DNA of 18,183 nucleotides, taken from contig CAQBGY010000036.1 in NCBI GenBank assembly GCA_948759685.1, positions 1 through 18,183 of the forward strand, read 5' to 3'. The notes under the pieces were generated by a model, which saw nothing but the letters and a program-made list of their open reading frames with translations, ran no database searches and was not told the origin of the DNA. Made by a program: the position numbers and the translations under genes. Positions 7,848-16,108 of this stretch are shown here, piece after piece. Position 1 is the first letter of the stretch, and every line of letters begins with the position of its first letter. This stretch comes from an uncultured Eubacterium sp. (GTDB taxonomy: Bacteria > Bacillota_A > Clostridia > Lachnospirales > Lachnospiraceae).

Positions 7848-8361
7848 TTTCTTTATTCTTGTTACCTTTCCTAATATTTATCATCTTTTTCCCAACATGC
7901 CCCACCGTGTAGATTTCACCCACTCGTATTTCTTTCGCCAATGCTTTTCCACATTTTATCTTTACTCCTTCATGACCATTGTCCAAAACAATAATTGCCT
8001 TGGGCAAAAAGAATTTTTGCTTAATCTTGATTACTCTTCCCACAAAAGTCTTTCCTATCCCTATATATCTTTTTATTTCATCAACAACCATTTCATACAA
8101 AGCTTCAACAAACTCTTCTGTGCTCTCACAGTCTGTAGACCAAATTGATACTTCTCTTTTATCACCAACAAATAAACGCCCTTCATAATATATTTCTTTC
8201 TTTTTATTAAAGGGATTGAAACTCCTCATTGTTCCTTCTGAAAGAACAAACTCCATTTCCGGATGTTCTTCAAAAGAAATATCATTTTCATCTACAGTGA
8301 CTTTTCCTATTTCTGAATTTTGTTGAAACATTTGTAATAGTCTTTGAAGTATTTTTTCCAT
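7828..8361 (-). CDS. Uncharacterised 177-residue protein
   Basis: Not recognised. ATG 8361 is preceded by AAAGGAA, so the gene looks real. The protein has no signal peptide or membrane segment, so it is probably cytoplasmic. Residues 1-95 mix acidic and aromatic stretches (SFEEHPEMEFVLSEG, YYEGRLFVGDKREVSIWS) ending in a helix (STEEFVEALYEMVVDEIKRYI). The second half (105-165) is beta-rich, with FVGRVIKIKQKFFLPKAIIVLDNGHEGVKIKCGKALAKEIRVGEIYTVGHVGKK, which looks like a small barrel such as an OB or SH3-like fold. No catalytic pattern is visible. The 20-base overlap with the following GNAT gene suggests joint translation. Confidence 0.6.
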   Translation of the reverse strand: MEKILQRLLQMFQQNSEIGKVTVDENDISFEEHPEMEFVLSEGTMRSFNPFNKKKEIYYEGRLFVGDKREVSIWSTDCESTEEFVEALYEMVVDEIKRYIGIGKTFVGRVIKIKQKFFLPKAIIVLDNGHEGVKIKCGKALAKEIRVGEIYTVGHVGKKMINIRKGNKNKESEIYKQ

Positions 8362-8473
8362 TTTATTTCCTTTTCACGTATAAATGCCTTAAGTTCCCAT
8401 GCAATCGCTTCTTATATTAAATTATATCATGATTATTTTTCGTTCAAATTATTATCTCACAGCGTGGAACATA

Positions 8474-9469
8474 TTACTGCACAATAACATGACACTTAAC
8501 CATCTTTCCACCGACTGTCATCGTTATATCTGTTTCTCCAACTCCGACCGTATATACATCTACGTAATCATACTCTGAATATTTTATTTGTACCACAGAC
8601 TCATTTTCGCTCTTCCATGTTGCATTATAATAATCAGGTATGCTTTCCGGATTTGACATATAGCTTATCGTATACGTTTGTTTTGCATTCAAGGTTATAT
8701 TCGAAGGATTGAGCCAAATCTTAGTTACATCTGGTCTCTTTACAGTCACTTTACAACTGTATGTCTTCCCATGTACTTTTACTTTTATTTTTGTTGTTCC
8801 AGTATCTTTTGCTTTCAGTTTTCCTTTTGTTACTTTAACAATATCACTGTCCTCTGACCACCACTTAACAGAATGCTTGCAGCCCTTCAATTTCAAAGTC
8901 TTTGTATCTCCGACCTTCATAGAAATCTTTGCCGCATTAAGTTTCGGCGATTCAACTTTTACTGTACATTTTTTCTTTTGACTGCCGACAGTAGCAGTAA
9001 TCACAGCTTTTCCTGCCTTCTTCGCTGTTACTTTTCCACTTGAAGAAACAGCTGCAACCGAAGTTTTCGTTGATGTCCATGTTACTTTCTGTGTAGCATG
9101 TTTAATTTTCAATTTAATTGATTTTCCTTTTACTAAAAGCACAAAAGTTTTGTTGATTTTGATAGGTTTTGTTGACTTTTTAGGGATAGAAGAACCACTA
9201 CTACCATTGGAGCTACTACTCGGTGCACCATAAGGAAAACATTTTTTGCATGGGGTCAATCCTAATGATTTTGCATATGATAAAGTTTCTGGGAAATAAT
9301 TCCCATTTCCACATTTGTGTGTGTGATACTTTTCACCCGTAGCAGTTATGTACACTGTAGTGTCTGCTTGAACCGGGATATCGTTATAATAGACGTTCCC
9401 ACCTGCTAGTAATAATACTAATGAAAATATTACTATTTTCGTTTGAAATATTCTTTTGATTTTTTCCAT
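8474..9469 (-). CDS. Secreted protein with a His/Cys motif and three Big_2 (Ig-like) domains
   Basis: A 331-residue exported protein. A signal peptide spans about 1-35 (basic start, hydrophobic FSLVLLLAGG, cleavage near VQA-DT). Next comes a short module with YHTHKCGNGNYFPETLSYAKSLGLTPCKKC region residues: H, C and C-x-x-C spacing like the Ada-type metal-binding or 'conserved hypothetical' HxxxC module often attached to clostridial surface proteins. A serine/glycine linker follows (about 83-94). Three bacterial Ig-like domains follow at about 104-173, 175-244 and 246-331, each with the 'TWxSxxxSVAxVSSxGKVTAKKAGxAxITAT' type pattern. No sortase motif is present, so it is probably released or loosely bound. 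AAGGAG precedes the ATG. Its role is probably adhesion or surface structure. Confidence 0.8.
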   Translation of the reverse strand: MEKIKRIFQTKIVIFSLVLLLAGGNVYYNDIPVQADTTVYITATGEKYHTHKCGNGNYFPETLSYAKSLGLTPCKKCFPYGAPSSSSNGSSGSSIPKKSTKPIKINKTFVLLVKGKSIKLKIKHATQKVTWTSTKTSVAAVSSSGKVTAKKAGKAVITATVGSQKKKCTVKVESPKLNAAKISMKVGDTKTLKLKGCKHSVKWWSEDSDIVKVTKGKLKAKDTGTTKIKVKVHGKTYSCKVTVKRPDVTKIWLNPSNITLNAKQTYTISYMSNPESIPDYYNATWKSENESVVQIKYSEYDYVDVYTVGVGETDITMTVGGKMVKCHVIVQ

Positions 9470-9606
9470 TGTGTTTCTCTCCTTTTTGTACTTATAATGG
9501 CCATATTTGTTTTCTATATATTCATTAAGAAACTATCCATATTTCCGATAACTTCCCAAATGACTTACACTATTTATATATGTATATTAACCCTCCTTTT
9601 TCGAAT

Positions 9607-10310
9607 TTATTTCTTCCATATATCATATCCTGCGGTTATAATACTTGCCGGCAATGCCACGATTGCAATTCCTAAGACCGCTGACAGCATTGTTATTATC
9701 TGCCCTGCCATGGACACCGGATAAATATCGCCATATCCCACTGTAGTAAGTGATACCGTTGCCCAGTAAATGGCATCAAAAAACGAATCAAATGTCTGTG
9801 GTTCCACATTAAATATAATTAATGCTGAAACAAGAACATACGCTATCACCAACCATAACACTACTAATAACGAATCTCTCTGTCTTTTCAAAACACGTAA
9901 GATAATCATAATATTTTTTGAATAACGAACTGCCTTAAAAACTCTAAACACTCTAAAAGTTCTCATAAGCCTAAATATTTTTAAAAGCCTGAATCCACTA
10001 TTTAATATAGTTATTGATGGAAGGATTGAAAGCAAATCAATAATCGCTATGGGAGTAAAAGGATAGATTACAAAGGCGATTATGCCTTTTCCTTTTAATT
10101 TAAAATCCGCTGTTGTTAATCTTAGAATATAATCTATAATAAAGATGGTTACTGTAATTCGGTCTAACCATAAAAGGCTGAGAGCTGCTCTTTAAAAGCA
10201 AAAGGAACTAAACTTGCGAATATTACAATCATCATGGAGATGTCGTATGTTCTACTTGTTAAGTCGTTTTCTTCTGCGATTTCGATTATTTGATATTTTC
10301 GTTTTCTCAT
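9607..10310 (-). pseudogene. Small voltage-gated potassium channel, frameshifted
   Basis: The gene opens at ATG 10310 with GGAG upstream, giving MRKRKYQIIEIAEENDLTSR and the first membrane segment, then hits TAG at 10164-10166. From there the next frame continues the same protein: LDRITVTIFIIDYILR (S2-S3), AIIDLLSILPS, an S4 voltage sensor with regularly spaced arginines (FRLLKIFRLMRTFRVFRVF), and the pore loop TVGYGD, the potassium filter. Adding one base at about 10167-10185 restores an ordinary channel of about 234 residues. The uninterrupted C-terminal part alone (from 10035) lacks S1-S3. It is therefore either a real one-base deletion or a sequencing error next to a T run. Confidence 0.8.
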
Positions 10311-10381
10311 TGTGTTCTCCGATAAGATAAATTTTGTCTATAAAATATCTATGTATAAATCATTAGTAATATCAAAAATCC

Positions 10382-11457
10382 CTATATGCAATAATTCTTC
10401 GCAATTGCATCAATTATACACTCTAACTTTTTTACTCTTTTATGATTATGCATAGTCTGATTGTCTACCTTACTATTAGCTTGTTCAACTGATATCAAAA
10501 AAGCTCTATAACCACATAAATAATTTATTAAATCTTGAATATTCTTAAACTCTTTTATTTCCCCTCTACTTCCTATAATTTTTAATCTATTTATACTATC
10601 AATTAAATTTTTGTCATTAATTTTGCTTTTATCAATTCTATACTTTTTACTGATATCCTCTCGTTTATCAAAATAGTAAAGCAAAGTATTCAATCCATTA
10701 ATTTTCTTTCGCGACAAACGGATATTAGCACCTATTACAATTCCTGACAAACTTATTTCCTCATAACCATACTTTAATTTTTCATAATTTATTTCATATC
10801 CCGCACTATGTAGAATTTTTTTAATAGTCTTTATAAAAAATGTTTTCTTTTTAAAATTTATATTATCGCTCGAAAAAAGTAAATCATCTGCATACCTTGT
10901 ATAAACAACATCATTAATTGGCATATCTCCATATCTATTATTTTTTGTTAATGACTGACAATATTTTAAAATTCTTTGGTCTGTTCTTAAAAACACTATA
11001 TTTGAAACAACTGGCGATGTAACTGCTCCCTGCGGCAATGTATAATTTAACGTACATAATTCCGCCACTTGGTCGATAATTCGATCATCTCTTATAAATT
11101 GATTTAATGTATTACATATTTTTACATAATCTATTTGTGTAAAAAAATCCTTTATGTCAATTCTTAAATAATATTTTTTATTAATATGTGGCTTTAGAAA
11201 TCCGAAATAATTTTCATTCTTTTTAAATCCTTTAGCTGCAATTGAAATAGGTATTTTGTTTAAATAGTTTTTTAATTCTACTTGAATATCATATAATAAA
11301 CTCTCGGCATTTATCGCACTAATTGTTCTACTTCCATGTTTTTTTGTAAATTATATGTTACATAATTTTTTTCTTTATTTTCAATAACTTGTAAAATTTC
11401 TATTTCGGTTTTTTTTACTATTTTTTTATAAAAATATGTCTTATCGTAAATATGCAT
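10382..11457 (-). CDS. Retron reverse transcriptase, frame interrupted at an A-run
   Basis: Makes the msDNA of a retron from the adjacent ncRNA. I start it at ATG 11457, with AGAGGAA just upstream. Frame 1 gives MHIYDKTYFYKK...NYVTYNLQK and then ends. Adding one A to the run at 11339-11345 joins it to HGSRTISAINAESLLYDIQ and the whole RT domain, about 358 residues, normal for retron enzymes. Catalytic motifs: IDIKDFF (Asp101), LPQGAVTSPVVSN (141-153), YTRYADDLLF (YADD at 189-192), then LSGIVIG in the place of the usual VTG. The retron NAxxH motif is degenerate (FLKPH). Without the join, only a fragment starting at GTG 11068 is available and it lacks the first aspartate. The gene follows the ncRNA by 17 bases. 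The frame break may be slippage, phase variation, decay or a base-calling error. Confidence 0.85.
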
Positions 11458-11474
11458 AATTTCCTCTATAAAAT

Positions 11475-11487
11475 AAATAGGCAAGCA
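11475..11487 (-). repeat. Retron a2 repeat (3' end of ncRNA)
   Basis: On the minus strand TGCTTGCCTATTT, a perfect complement of the a1 repeat at 11652-11664. It lies 17 bases before the reverse transcriptase start codon. Confidence 0.8.
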
Positions 11488-11651
11488 CTATCCCATTCAT
11501 TCGCAAAGCGAATGTTAAATCTGTTTATCTTTACGGGTAATGGGTACGCCGTAGGCATAACTCTAAAAGTATCATTTATTCCTTGGTTTTCCATGAGTTG
11601 TTAATTCATCTTCAAGGTTCTTAATATCAAACGTTTATATCAAGACTTTAC

Positions 11652-11664
11652 TGCTTGCCTATTT
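11652..11664 (-). repeat. Retron a1 repeat (5' end of ncRNA)
   Basis: On the minus strand AAATAGGCAAGCA, a perfect complement of a2. It overlaps the end of the effector gene: its TAG is the effector stop codon (11659-11661). Confidence 0.8.
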
Positions 11665-13671
11665 GCTAACATTATAATATCTCCTAACAATTTCCTCAAT
11701 CCAACTACTTAATTCACTAAACTCTTTTGAAAGTTTTACAAGTAATTGTTCTCTTTTTTCACTTTGATTGATTTCTTTTTTTAATTTATCATAGCTCCCT
11801 TTTTTAAACGGTTCAATTTCCAACTCTGTGCAGATATAATACTCCAGCCATCTACTAACCCAGCCATCAGTTTTAGATACTATATTGTTTTCTAAAACAT
11901 CATATATTTCATTTACATTTTTCTTGGCTCGTTCCTTATTTGTATTATTCCTTTTAAGTTCTTCTATTCCCATAACAAAATCACATTTTCCTTCACATAG
12001 AAGTCTATAACTATTGAGTACTTCCCAATCATTAAACTTATTAACTATCTTCTCTATTCTCTCCCAACTAATATTTTTTCTGCAATTTTCTTTTATAAAT
12101 AAGATAAATTTATCCAAATTGAATATGTTAATTAGCATTCCTTCAATTGTCGTATCCATAACAAAATAATCATATTCTAAAAAATATTTTTTTATTAAGC
12201 TCTTTAACTCTAAAAAATTTTTATCTACGCATGTAAAGATTGGCATTTTATATCTAAATGCACATTTCTCAACCATATTATTAATCCTTTTTTTTACTGC
12301 TATTGTATTATAACGTTTATATGTAAATGAATAATTTGGATTAAAATTTAATTTACCCTTTCTTATTTGTAAGCATTTTTTCTCTTTACTATATATCAAC
12401 ACTTTGTCCATATCTATAGTGTATATAATGGGCACATCATATTTTCTTTCCTTAGGAGAAATTATCTTTCTTTCTACTTCCTCTGCCATTCCTTCCATAA
12501 CATCTATTTCATTTAACACTGGATAAACTAATTTTAAAAAACGATTTCGCAATAATTCTACTTCTGTTGCTCCCTCTACACATACAATCATCTTAGCAAA
12601 ATATGCATTTGCATGCTGATCTGTTACTCTTACATACTCTCTCGTATCCTGAAAGCGCCTCATCCTTTTAGCTGTTGTATACAATTCATGCTTTTTTATA
12701 TGATAAATAACACTTTCATCTATATTTTCTATAAGAACATTTTTTATTAACCTAGACGAATGTGTTGATATAATAATTTTAATTCTTTTGCTATTTTCAA
12801 ACAATATTCTCACAACTTCATCAATAAAATTATGATGTAAACTAATTTCTGGCTCATCTATAATCAACATTGGTTCTTTCATCTTAATATCTGACAATAA
12901 TGCTAGAATCTGTACGTAAGATTTCAAATAATTATAGGTGTTTGTTCCATTAGAATAAATATTTAATTTCTGTTCATCTACTTCAAATATTTCCCCGCCA
13001 AAATACAACTTTGAAGTAATTTCTGCCATTTGTCCTGGTGTATATTTTTTTATTTTTATATTGTTTTTTTCCAATACTTGAGATATTCGACAATATAAAC
13101 TCCTTAATTTTTTATCATCCTTAATATTATTGTTTATTTCTTCTTTAAATTTTATTTCGGCATTTTTCTCTAGTTTCCCCAAATTTCCTATTTGATTCCA
13201 AAGTTTATTCCACTCACTCAAATTAATTTTTCTTGTATCTATAGTATAGATTGGATATAAATAATACAATAACTGCCTTTGTTGATAATTCTTATTCCAT
13301 ATAATGTCTCTGTCCTTTATCGCAATCATTGTTACTTCAATTTCATCCGTTTCACTTAAGTGTACAATATCATTGTAAAATTTATTCTCAGCAACGTTAA
13401 TATTATTTTTATAACACATTCTTTTTAGTTTTTTCAGATTATATCCAATAGTAATTTTGACCTCGTTACTATACTTATTATTTATGTCAAAGATATCTAT
13501 TGGCGATATACTTGATTGCTCATTTAATTTGCTATAAAAAAATTTCATAGCTGACAAAATATTACTCTTTCCACTACCATTCTCTCCTATTAATGTATTG
13601 ATATCGGAAATTTTCAAAAAAATATCTTTTATTGATTTATAGTTTTCGATTTTAATATATGATACAGCCAT
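11659..13671 (-). CDS. Retron effector: OLD-like ATPase with TOPRIM nuclease domain
   Basis: About 670 residues. The N-terminal ABC/SMC-like ATPase starts with the typical YIKIENYKSIKD and Walker A GENGSGKSN (about 29-37). Walker B with catalytic Glu is MLIIDEPEISLHH (about 268-280), and the H-loop is IIISTHSS (about 299-306). The TOPRIM domain begins at MIVCVEGATEVELL (catalytic Glu in VEG, about 366) with a DMD pair (about 420-422). This layout is that of OLD-family ATP-dependent nucleases, the kind of effector described for retron Eco8. The expected role is DNA cleavage causing abortive infection once phage upsets the RT-msDNA complex. I start at ATG 13671, with GGAG eight bases before; TTG 13677 is less likely. 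The gene is preceded by its own promoter and a structured leader. The C-terminal third is lysine-rich and not recognised. Confidence 0.85.
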   Translation of the reverse strand: MAVSYIKIENYKSIKDIFLKISDINTLIGENGSGKSNILSAMKFFYSKLNEQSSISPIDIFDINNKYSNEVKITIGYNLKKLKRMCYKNNINVAENKFYNDIVHLSETDEIEVTMIAIKDRDIIWNKNYQQRQLLYYLYPIYTIDTRKINLSEWNKLWNQIGNLGKLEKNAEIKFKEEINNNIKDDKKLRSLYCRISQVLEKNNIKIKKYTPGQMAEITSKLYFGGEIFEVDEQKLNIYSNGTNTYNYLKSYVQILALLSDIKMKEPMLIIDEPEISLHHNFIDEVVRILFENSKRIKIIISTHSSRLIKNVLIENIDESVIYHIKKHELYTTAKRMRRFQDTREYVRVTDQHANAYFAKMIVCVEGATEVELLRNRFLKLVYPVLNEIDVMEGMAEEVERKIISPKERKYDVPIIYTIDMDKVLIYSKEKKCLQIRKGKLNFNPNYSFTYKRYNTIAVKKRINNMVEKCAFRYKMPIFTCVDKNFLELKSLIKKYFLEYDYFVMDTTIEGMLINIFNLDKFILFIKENCRKNISWERIEKIVNKFNDWEVLNSYRLLCEGKCDFVMGIEELKRNNTNKERAKKNVNEIYDVLENNIVSKTDGWVSRWLEYYICTELEIEPFKKGSYDKLKKEINQSEKREQLLVKLSKEFSELSSWIEEIVRRYYNVSK
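11671..11699 (-). promoter_or_regulatory. Promoter of the retron ncRNA, inside the effector gene
   Basis: On the minus strand TTGAGG (complement of 11694-11699), a 17-bp spacer and a consensus TATAAT (complement of 11671-11676). Transcription seven bases downstream begins at 11664, the first base of the a1 repeat. The boxes are within the last codons of the effector gene. Confidence 0.7.
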
Positions 13672-13694
13672 AATCAAATCTCCTATTCTCCTAT

Positions 13695-13740
13695 AAAAAA
13701 AGATCCCTGAATATGCAGGAATTAATACTGCAAAATTCAG
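13695..13740 (-). promoter_or_regulatory. Terminator-like hairpin in the effector leader (possible attenuator)
   Basis: On the minus strand CTGAATTTTGCAG (13728-13740) pairs with CTGCATATTCAG (13707-13718) with small internal mismatches; five bases later comes a run of seven T (complement of 13695-13701). An upstream copy of TATTCAGG (13764-13771) could pair with the same CTGAAT and block the terminator. It sits 24 bases before the effector start. Confidence 0.5.
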
Positions 13741-13778
13741 ACACCTCTTATAGCTTTATATATCCTGAATACACTATT

Positions 13779-13811
13779 TTATTTTTGCCGCTCATAAGAT
13801 AGTATCTTCAT
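13779..13811 (-). CDS. Possible ten-codon leader peptide
   Basis: ATG (13809-13811) is preceded by GGGGGAAG (13815-13822), an excellent ribosome site at good spacing. The product would be MKILSYERQK. It lies between the effector promoter and the terminator-like hairpin, where a leader peptide would be found in translation-controlled attenuation. The peptide has no repeated codon that would point to one amino acid. Confidence 0.35.
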   Translation of the reverse strand: MKILSYERQK

Positions 13812-13860
13812 TTTCTTCCCCCATAAACATATAAAATCATTATTCTATTCTGTTATATAT

Positions 13861-13889
13861 ATTATATACCATTAATTTTGTATTGTCTA
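13861..13889 (-). promoter_or_regulatory. Promoter of the retron operon
   Basis: On the minus strand TAGACA (complement of 13884-13889), a 17-bp spacer and TATAAT (complement of 13861-13866). The transcript would begin near 13854 and carry a leader of about 180 bases before the effector ATG. Confidence 0.7.
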
Positions 13890-14046
13890 TAAAAATAAGT
13901 TTTCTTTTATTGCTTTTTCTCTCATCTTTACTATATTCATTTACGTTAAACACAACTAACCCCTTAATTCATATTAATCACAACATTGAATTATAGCATT
14001 TCATCATAATGATCTCAAATAAACACTAACGTTCTCTTTAAACACC

Positions 14047-14931
14047 CTAATCCGCCTTCCAGTCTGAGTTTAATTGCCTACGATCTCTAATAAATTGTTT
14101 TGCCGCTTCAATTGAATGATTCACAAATACACTTAGCAAATCATCTGTTTTGTATATTCTTTCATTAGTTTTTTGTATTCCAGACATAGCATACATTCCG
14201 TGCCATCCATTTTTATTATAGGATCCTCCTCCATTAACCATATGTATAAATTCTGGCATATTCAAAAAACCACCATCTAATGTAACCGCTGCTGACCAAA
14301 ACAATCCTTCCATTGCATTATGAGAAAAGTTAACATCTCTACCAACTCTATCTCTAATACTTGTTTTGGACTGAATACATCCAAATACATGTGTGTCTCC
14401 ATGCACAGACTGAATGGCATATAAATCAAAATCTTTTCCCCATGAAATTAATCCCTTGATATCTTCTGCTGTATTTGTCAATGCATCTTCTTTTATCATT
14501 TTTGTAAGTTCCGACTTAAGAATAAACCTTATTTCATTCTTTTGTAATTCTTCATTCTGTATATTAGAGATATATCTTTCAAAAGAATGACCACTTGCTT
14601 TTATCCAACTTTGATGAGCTGACAGACATCTCTTAATCACTTCCTCCTGTATATCCTCTGATATATCAAACGCTGACAACTCTGCAACATGAACTTTATG
14701 TATCAACCCAATCTCATTCCAAATTTCACTTTCGGATATTTCTGGAGAATACTTAAGAAGAGACTCTACCAACACCTTATCTATTGCTTTTCTTTGAGCA
14801 GCCAATCTGGCTGATTGTTGAGCTGCAAACGTTTGTTTATTTTGACTTTCAATCATATACTCTTTTTCCCATGTTTTTTTATATAGTTCTTTACAAAAAA
14901 GTTTATAATCTAATTTATTTTCATTGTTCAT
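14047..14931 (-). CDS. Type II restriction endonuclease, CCGG-family/BsaWI-like
   Basis: 294 residues, the nuclease partner of the cytosine-5 methyltransferase just upstream. The likely PD-(D/E)xK core is WGKDFDLYAI (164-173, Asp167/Asp169), then CIQSKTSIRDR (185-195) with catalytic Lys189 and the K-x-S-x-R-(D/E)-R pattern seen in NgoMIV/Cfr10I/EcoRII-type enzymes, and Glu208 in the following helix. ASGHSFERYI (112-121) supplies another conserved glutamate, as in BsaWI-like enzymes. If the family guess is right, the target would contain CCGG or CCNGG-like sequence, but specificity cannot be read from here. ATG (14929-14931) overlaps the methyltransferase stop by 11 bases, so the two are translationally coupled with the methyltransferase first, the protective order. 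Confidence 0.75.
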   Translation of the reverse strand: MNNENKLDYKLFCKELYKKTWEKEYMIESQNKQTFAAQQSARLAAQRKAIDKVLVESLLKYSPEISESEIWNEIGLIHKVHVAELSAFDISEDIQEEVIKRCLSAHQSWIKASGHSFERYISNIQNEELQKNEIRFILKSELTKMIKEDALTNTAEDIKGLISWGKDFDLYAIQSVHGDTHVFGCIQSKTSIRDRVGRDVNFSHNAMEGLFWSAAVTLDGGFLNMPEFIHMVNGGGSYNKNGWHGMYAMSGIQKTNERIYKTDDLLSVFVNHSIEAAKQFIRDRRQLNSDWKAD

Positions 14932-16108
14932 TACGTAGCCCTTCTTTCAATATATTATCAATTTTTTTTCCCCACGCATATGCCAATAATGGAGGCACAG
15001 CATCCCCAATCTGTTCATATTTGTCTTGCGTTGTCCGGTCAATGTGAGGAACAATATATGGGCCTCCACAAAAATCATATGAATCTGGAAACGATTGTAA
15101 CCTGGCGCATTCTCGTACAGTTAAAGCTCTATTATATATCGGATGTACAAATTCATCCAAGCAATGACTCGTCACTGTAGGTGAAGGTTCTTCAAGTTTT
15201 AGGCGATAGTTTCTTTTTATAAACATTTTTTTTGGTAATACACGTTTTTCTTGGAGTTTTTCCCTCTCTTTCCCTGTATATCTATCAAACAAATTTTTTA
15301 GACTTTCTCCCTGCTGTAACAAAGCAAACCTTTCTAACGTATATTCTCGATGTCTCATTGGCAAATGATTTGTAACTGTATTTTGAACGCTTTCTTCTCT
15401 TCTCCAGAAAGTATTATCTTTCATTAATAACGAATACTCCGATTCCTCCCCATTATACTCACATTCTTCTTTTCCACTATTTGCAACAACATTCTTCAAT
15501 CCAGCAAATGCTTCCCCAACGCTAATTTCTTTTAAATTTGTTGAAATTGGTTCATGCAATTCCCAATCAAGGTATTTACTTGCTAATATAAAATATCTAT
15601 TTCTCTTTTGGGGCACTCCAAATTGATTTGCACTTAATACAACTTCTATATAATTTCCATATCCAGCTTCTTCTAATTCTTTTTTTAAAACATCCACTAT
15701 CAACTTTTTGGATTTCTTTGATACTGTTTTAGTCGTTATAGCAGGTACATTTTCAAATAGAATCAATTTAGCATTTGCAATCCGTGCAATTCTAATTCCC
15801 TCTCTGAATAAAAATTGTCTATCGTCATAAAATGATCTTGAAGTGTTTCCTGCGGTTGAAAATGTTTCACAAGGCATTCCTGAAGTTACTAAATCCACTC
15901 CTTCTTTTGGTATATATGGTAGTATCTGATCAGCTGTAACATTTCGAATATCCGACCATATTGTATGAACCCCTGGATGATTAGCCGAATATGTATCAAC
16001 ACAACTTTTTATATATTCAATAGCAACTTTTGTCTCAAATCCCGCAGCATGCAACCCTGTACAAATTCCACCTGGACCACTAAAACAATCTATATGTGTA
16101 AATGACAT
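14921..16108 (-). CDS. DNA (cytosine-5-)-methyltransferase
   Basis: Transfers methyl from SAM to C5 of cytosine at the site cut by its partner endonuclease. With the ATG start there are about 395 residues with the motifs in order: I HIDCFSGPGGICTGL (5-19), IV SGMPCETFS with nucleophile Cys80, VI LFENVPAI (117-124), VIII PQKRNRYFI (166-174), a target-recognition region of about 190-310, IX RECARLQSFPDSY, and X QIGDAVPPLLAYAWG (366-380). I choose ATG 16108 because GGGAGG of the upstream gene's end is its ribosome site; a TTG 15 bases upstream would put that site inside the gene. The start overlaps the regulator stop as TAATG. It is a complete, apparently active enzyme. Confidence 0.95.
   Translation of the reverse strand: MSFTHIDCFSGPGGICTGLHAAGFETKVAIEYIKSCVDTYSANHPGVHTIWSDIRNVTADQILPYIPKEGVDLVTSGMPCETFSTAGNTSRSFYDDRQFLFREGIRIARIANAKLILFENVPAITTKTVSKKSKKLIVDVLKKELEEAGYGNYIEVVLSANQFGVPQKRNRYFILASKYLDWELHEPISTNLKEISVGEAFAGLKNVVANSGKEECEYNGEESEYSLLMKDNTFWRREESVQNTVTNHLPMRHREYTLERFALLQQGESLKNLFDRYTGKEREKLQEKRVLPKKMFIKRNYRLKLEEPSPTVTSHCLDEFVHPIYNRALTVRECARLQSFPDSYDFCGGPYIVPHIDRTTQDKYEQIGDAVPPLLAYAWGKKIDNILKEGLRNEQ

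Larger units (their letters stand above)
11475..11664 (-). ncRNA. Retron msr-msd non-coding RNA
   Basis: A 190-base segment bounded by a perfect 13-bp inverted repeat (a1 at 11652-11664, a2 at 11475-11487), the diagnostic closing stem of retron ncRNAs, directly upstream of a retron RT. The msr half folds into CTTGATAT/ATATTAAG (11620-11644, one G-T pair) and CCTTG/CAAGG (11581-11617) with an inner ATGA/TCAT. The msd half contains CCCATT/AATGGG (11539-11544 with 11492-11497) and next to it the perfect hairpin CATTCGC/GCGAATG (11498-11514). The G at 11651, the first base after a1, is a candidate 2'-5' branch nucleotide. A promoter at 11671-11699 would start the RNA exactly at a1. It is expected to serve as primer and template for the neighbouring reverse transcriptase. 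Confidence 0.85.
13672..14046. other. 375-bp region between endonuclease and retron effector genes
   Basis: No full-size gene. On the minus strand it holds the effector promoter (13861-13889), a ten-codon ORF (13779-13811), a possible antiterminator segment (13764-13771) and a terminator-like hairpin (13695-13740). The 13890-14046 part is AT-rich and I see no convincing terminator for the restriction-modification operon in it. Confidence 0.5.

Noticed and set aside
11068..11068. GTG as the true start of the retron reverse transcriptase
   Set aside because: It would remove the first catalytic aspartate (IDIKDFF), and the upstream codons in the same frame encode conserved RT sequence back to the A-run.
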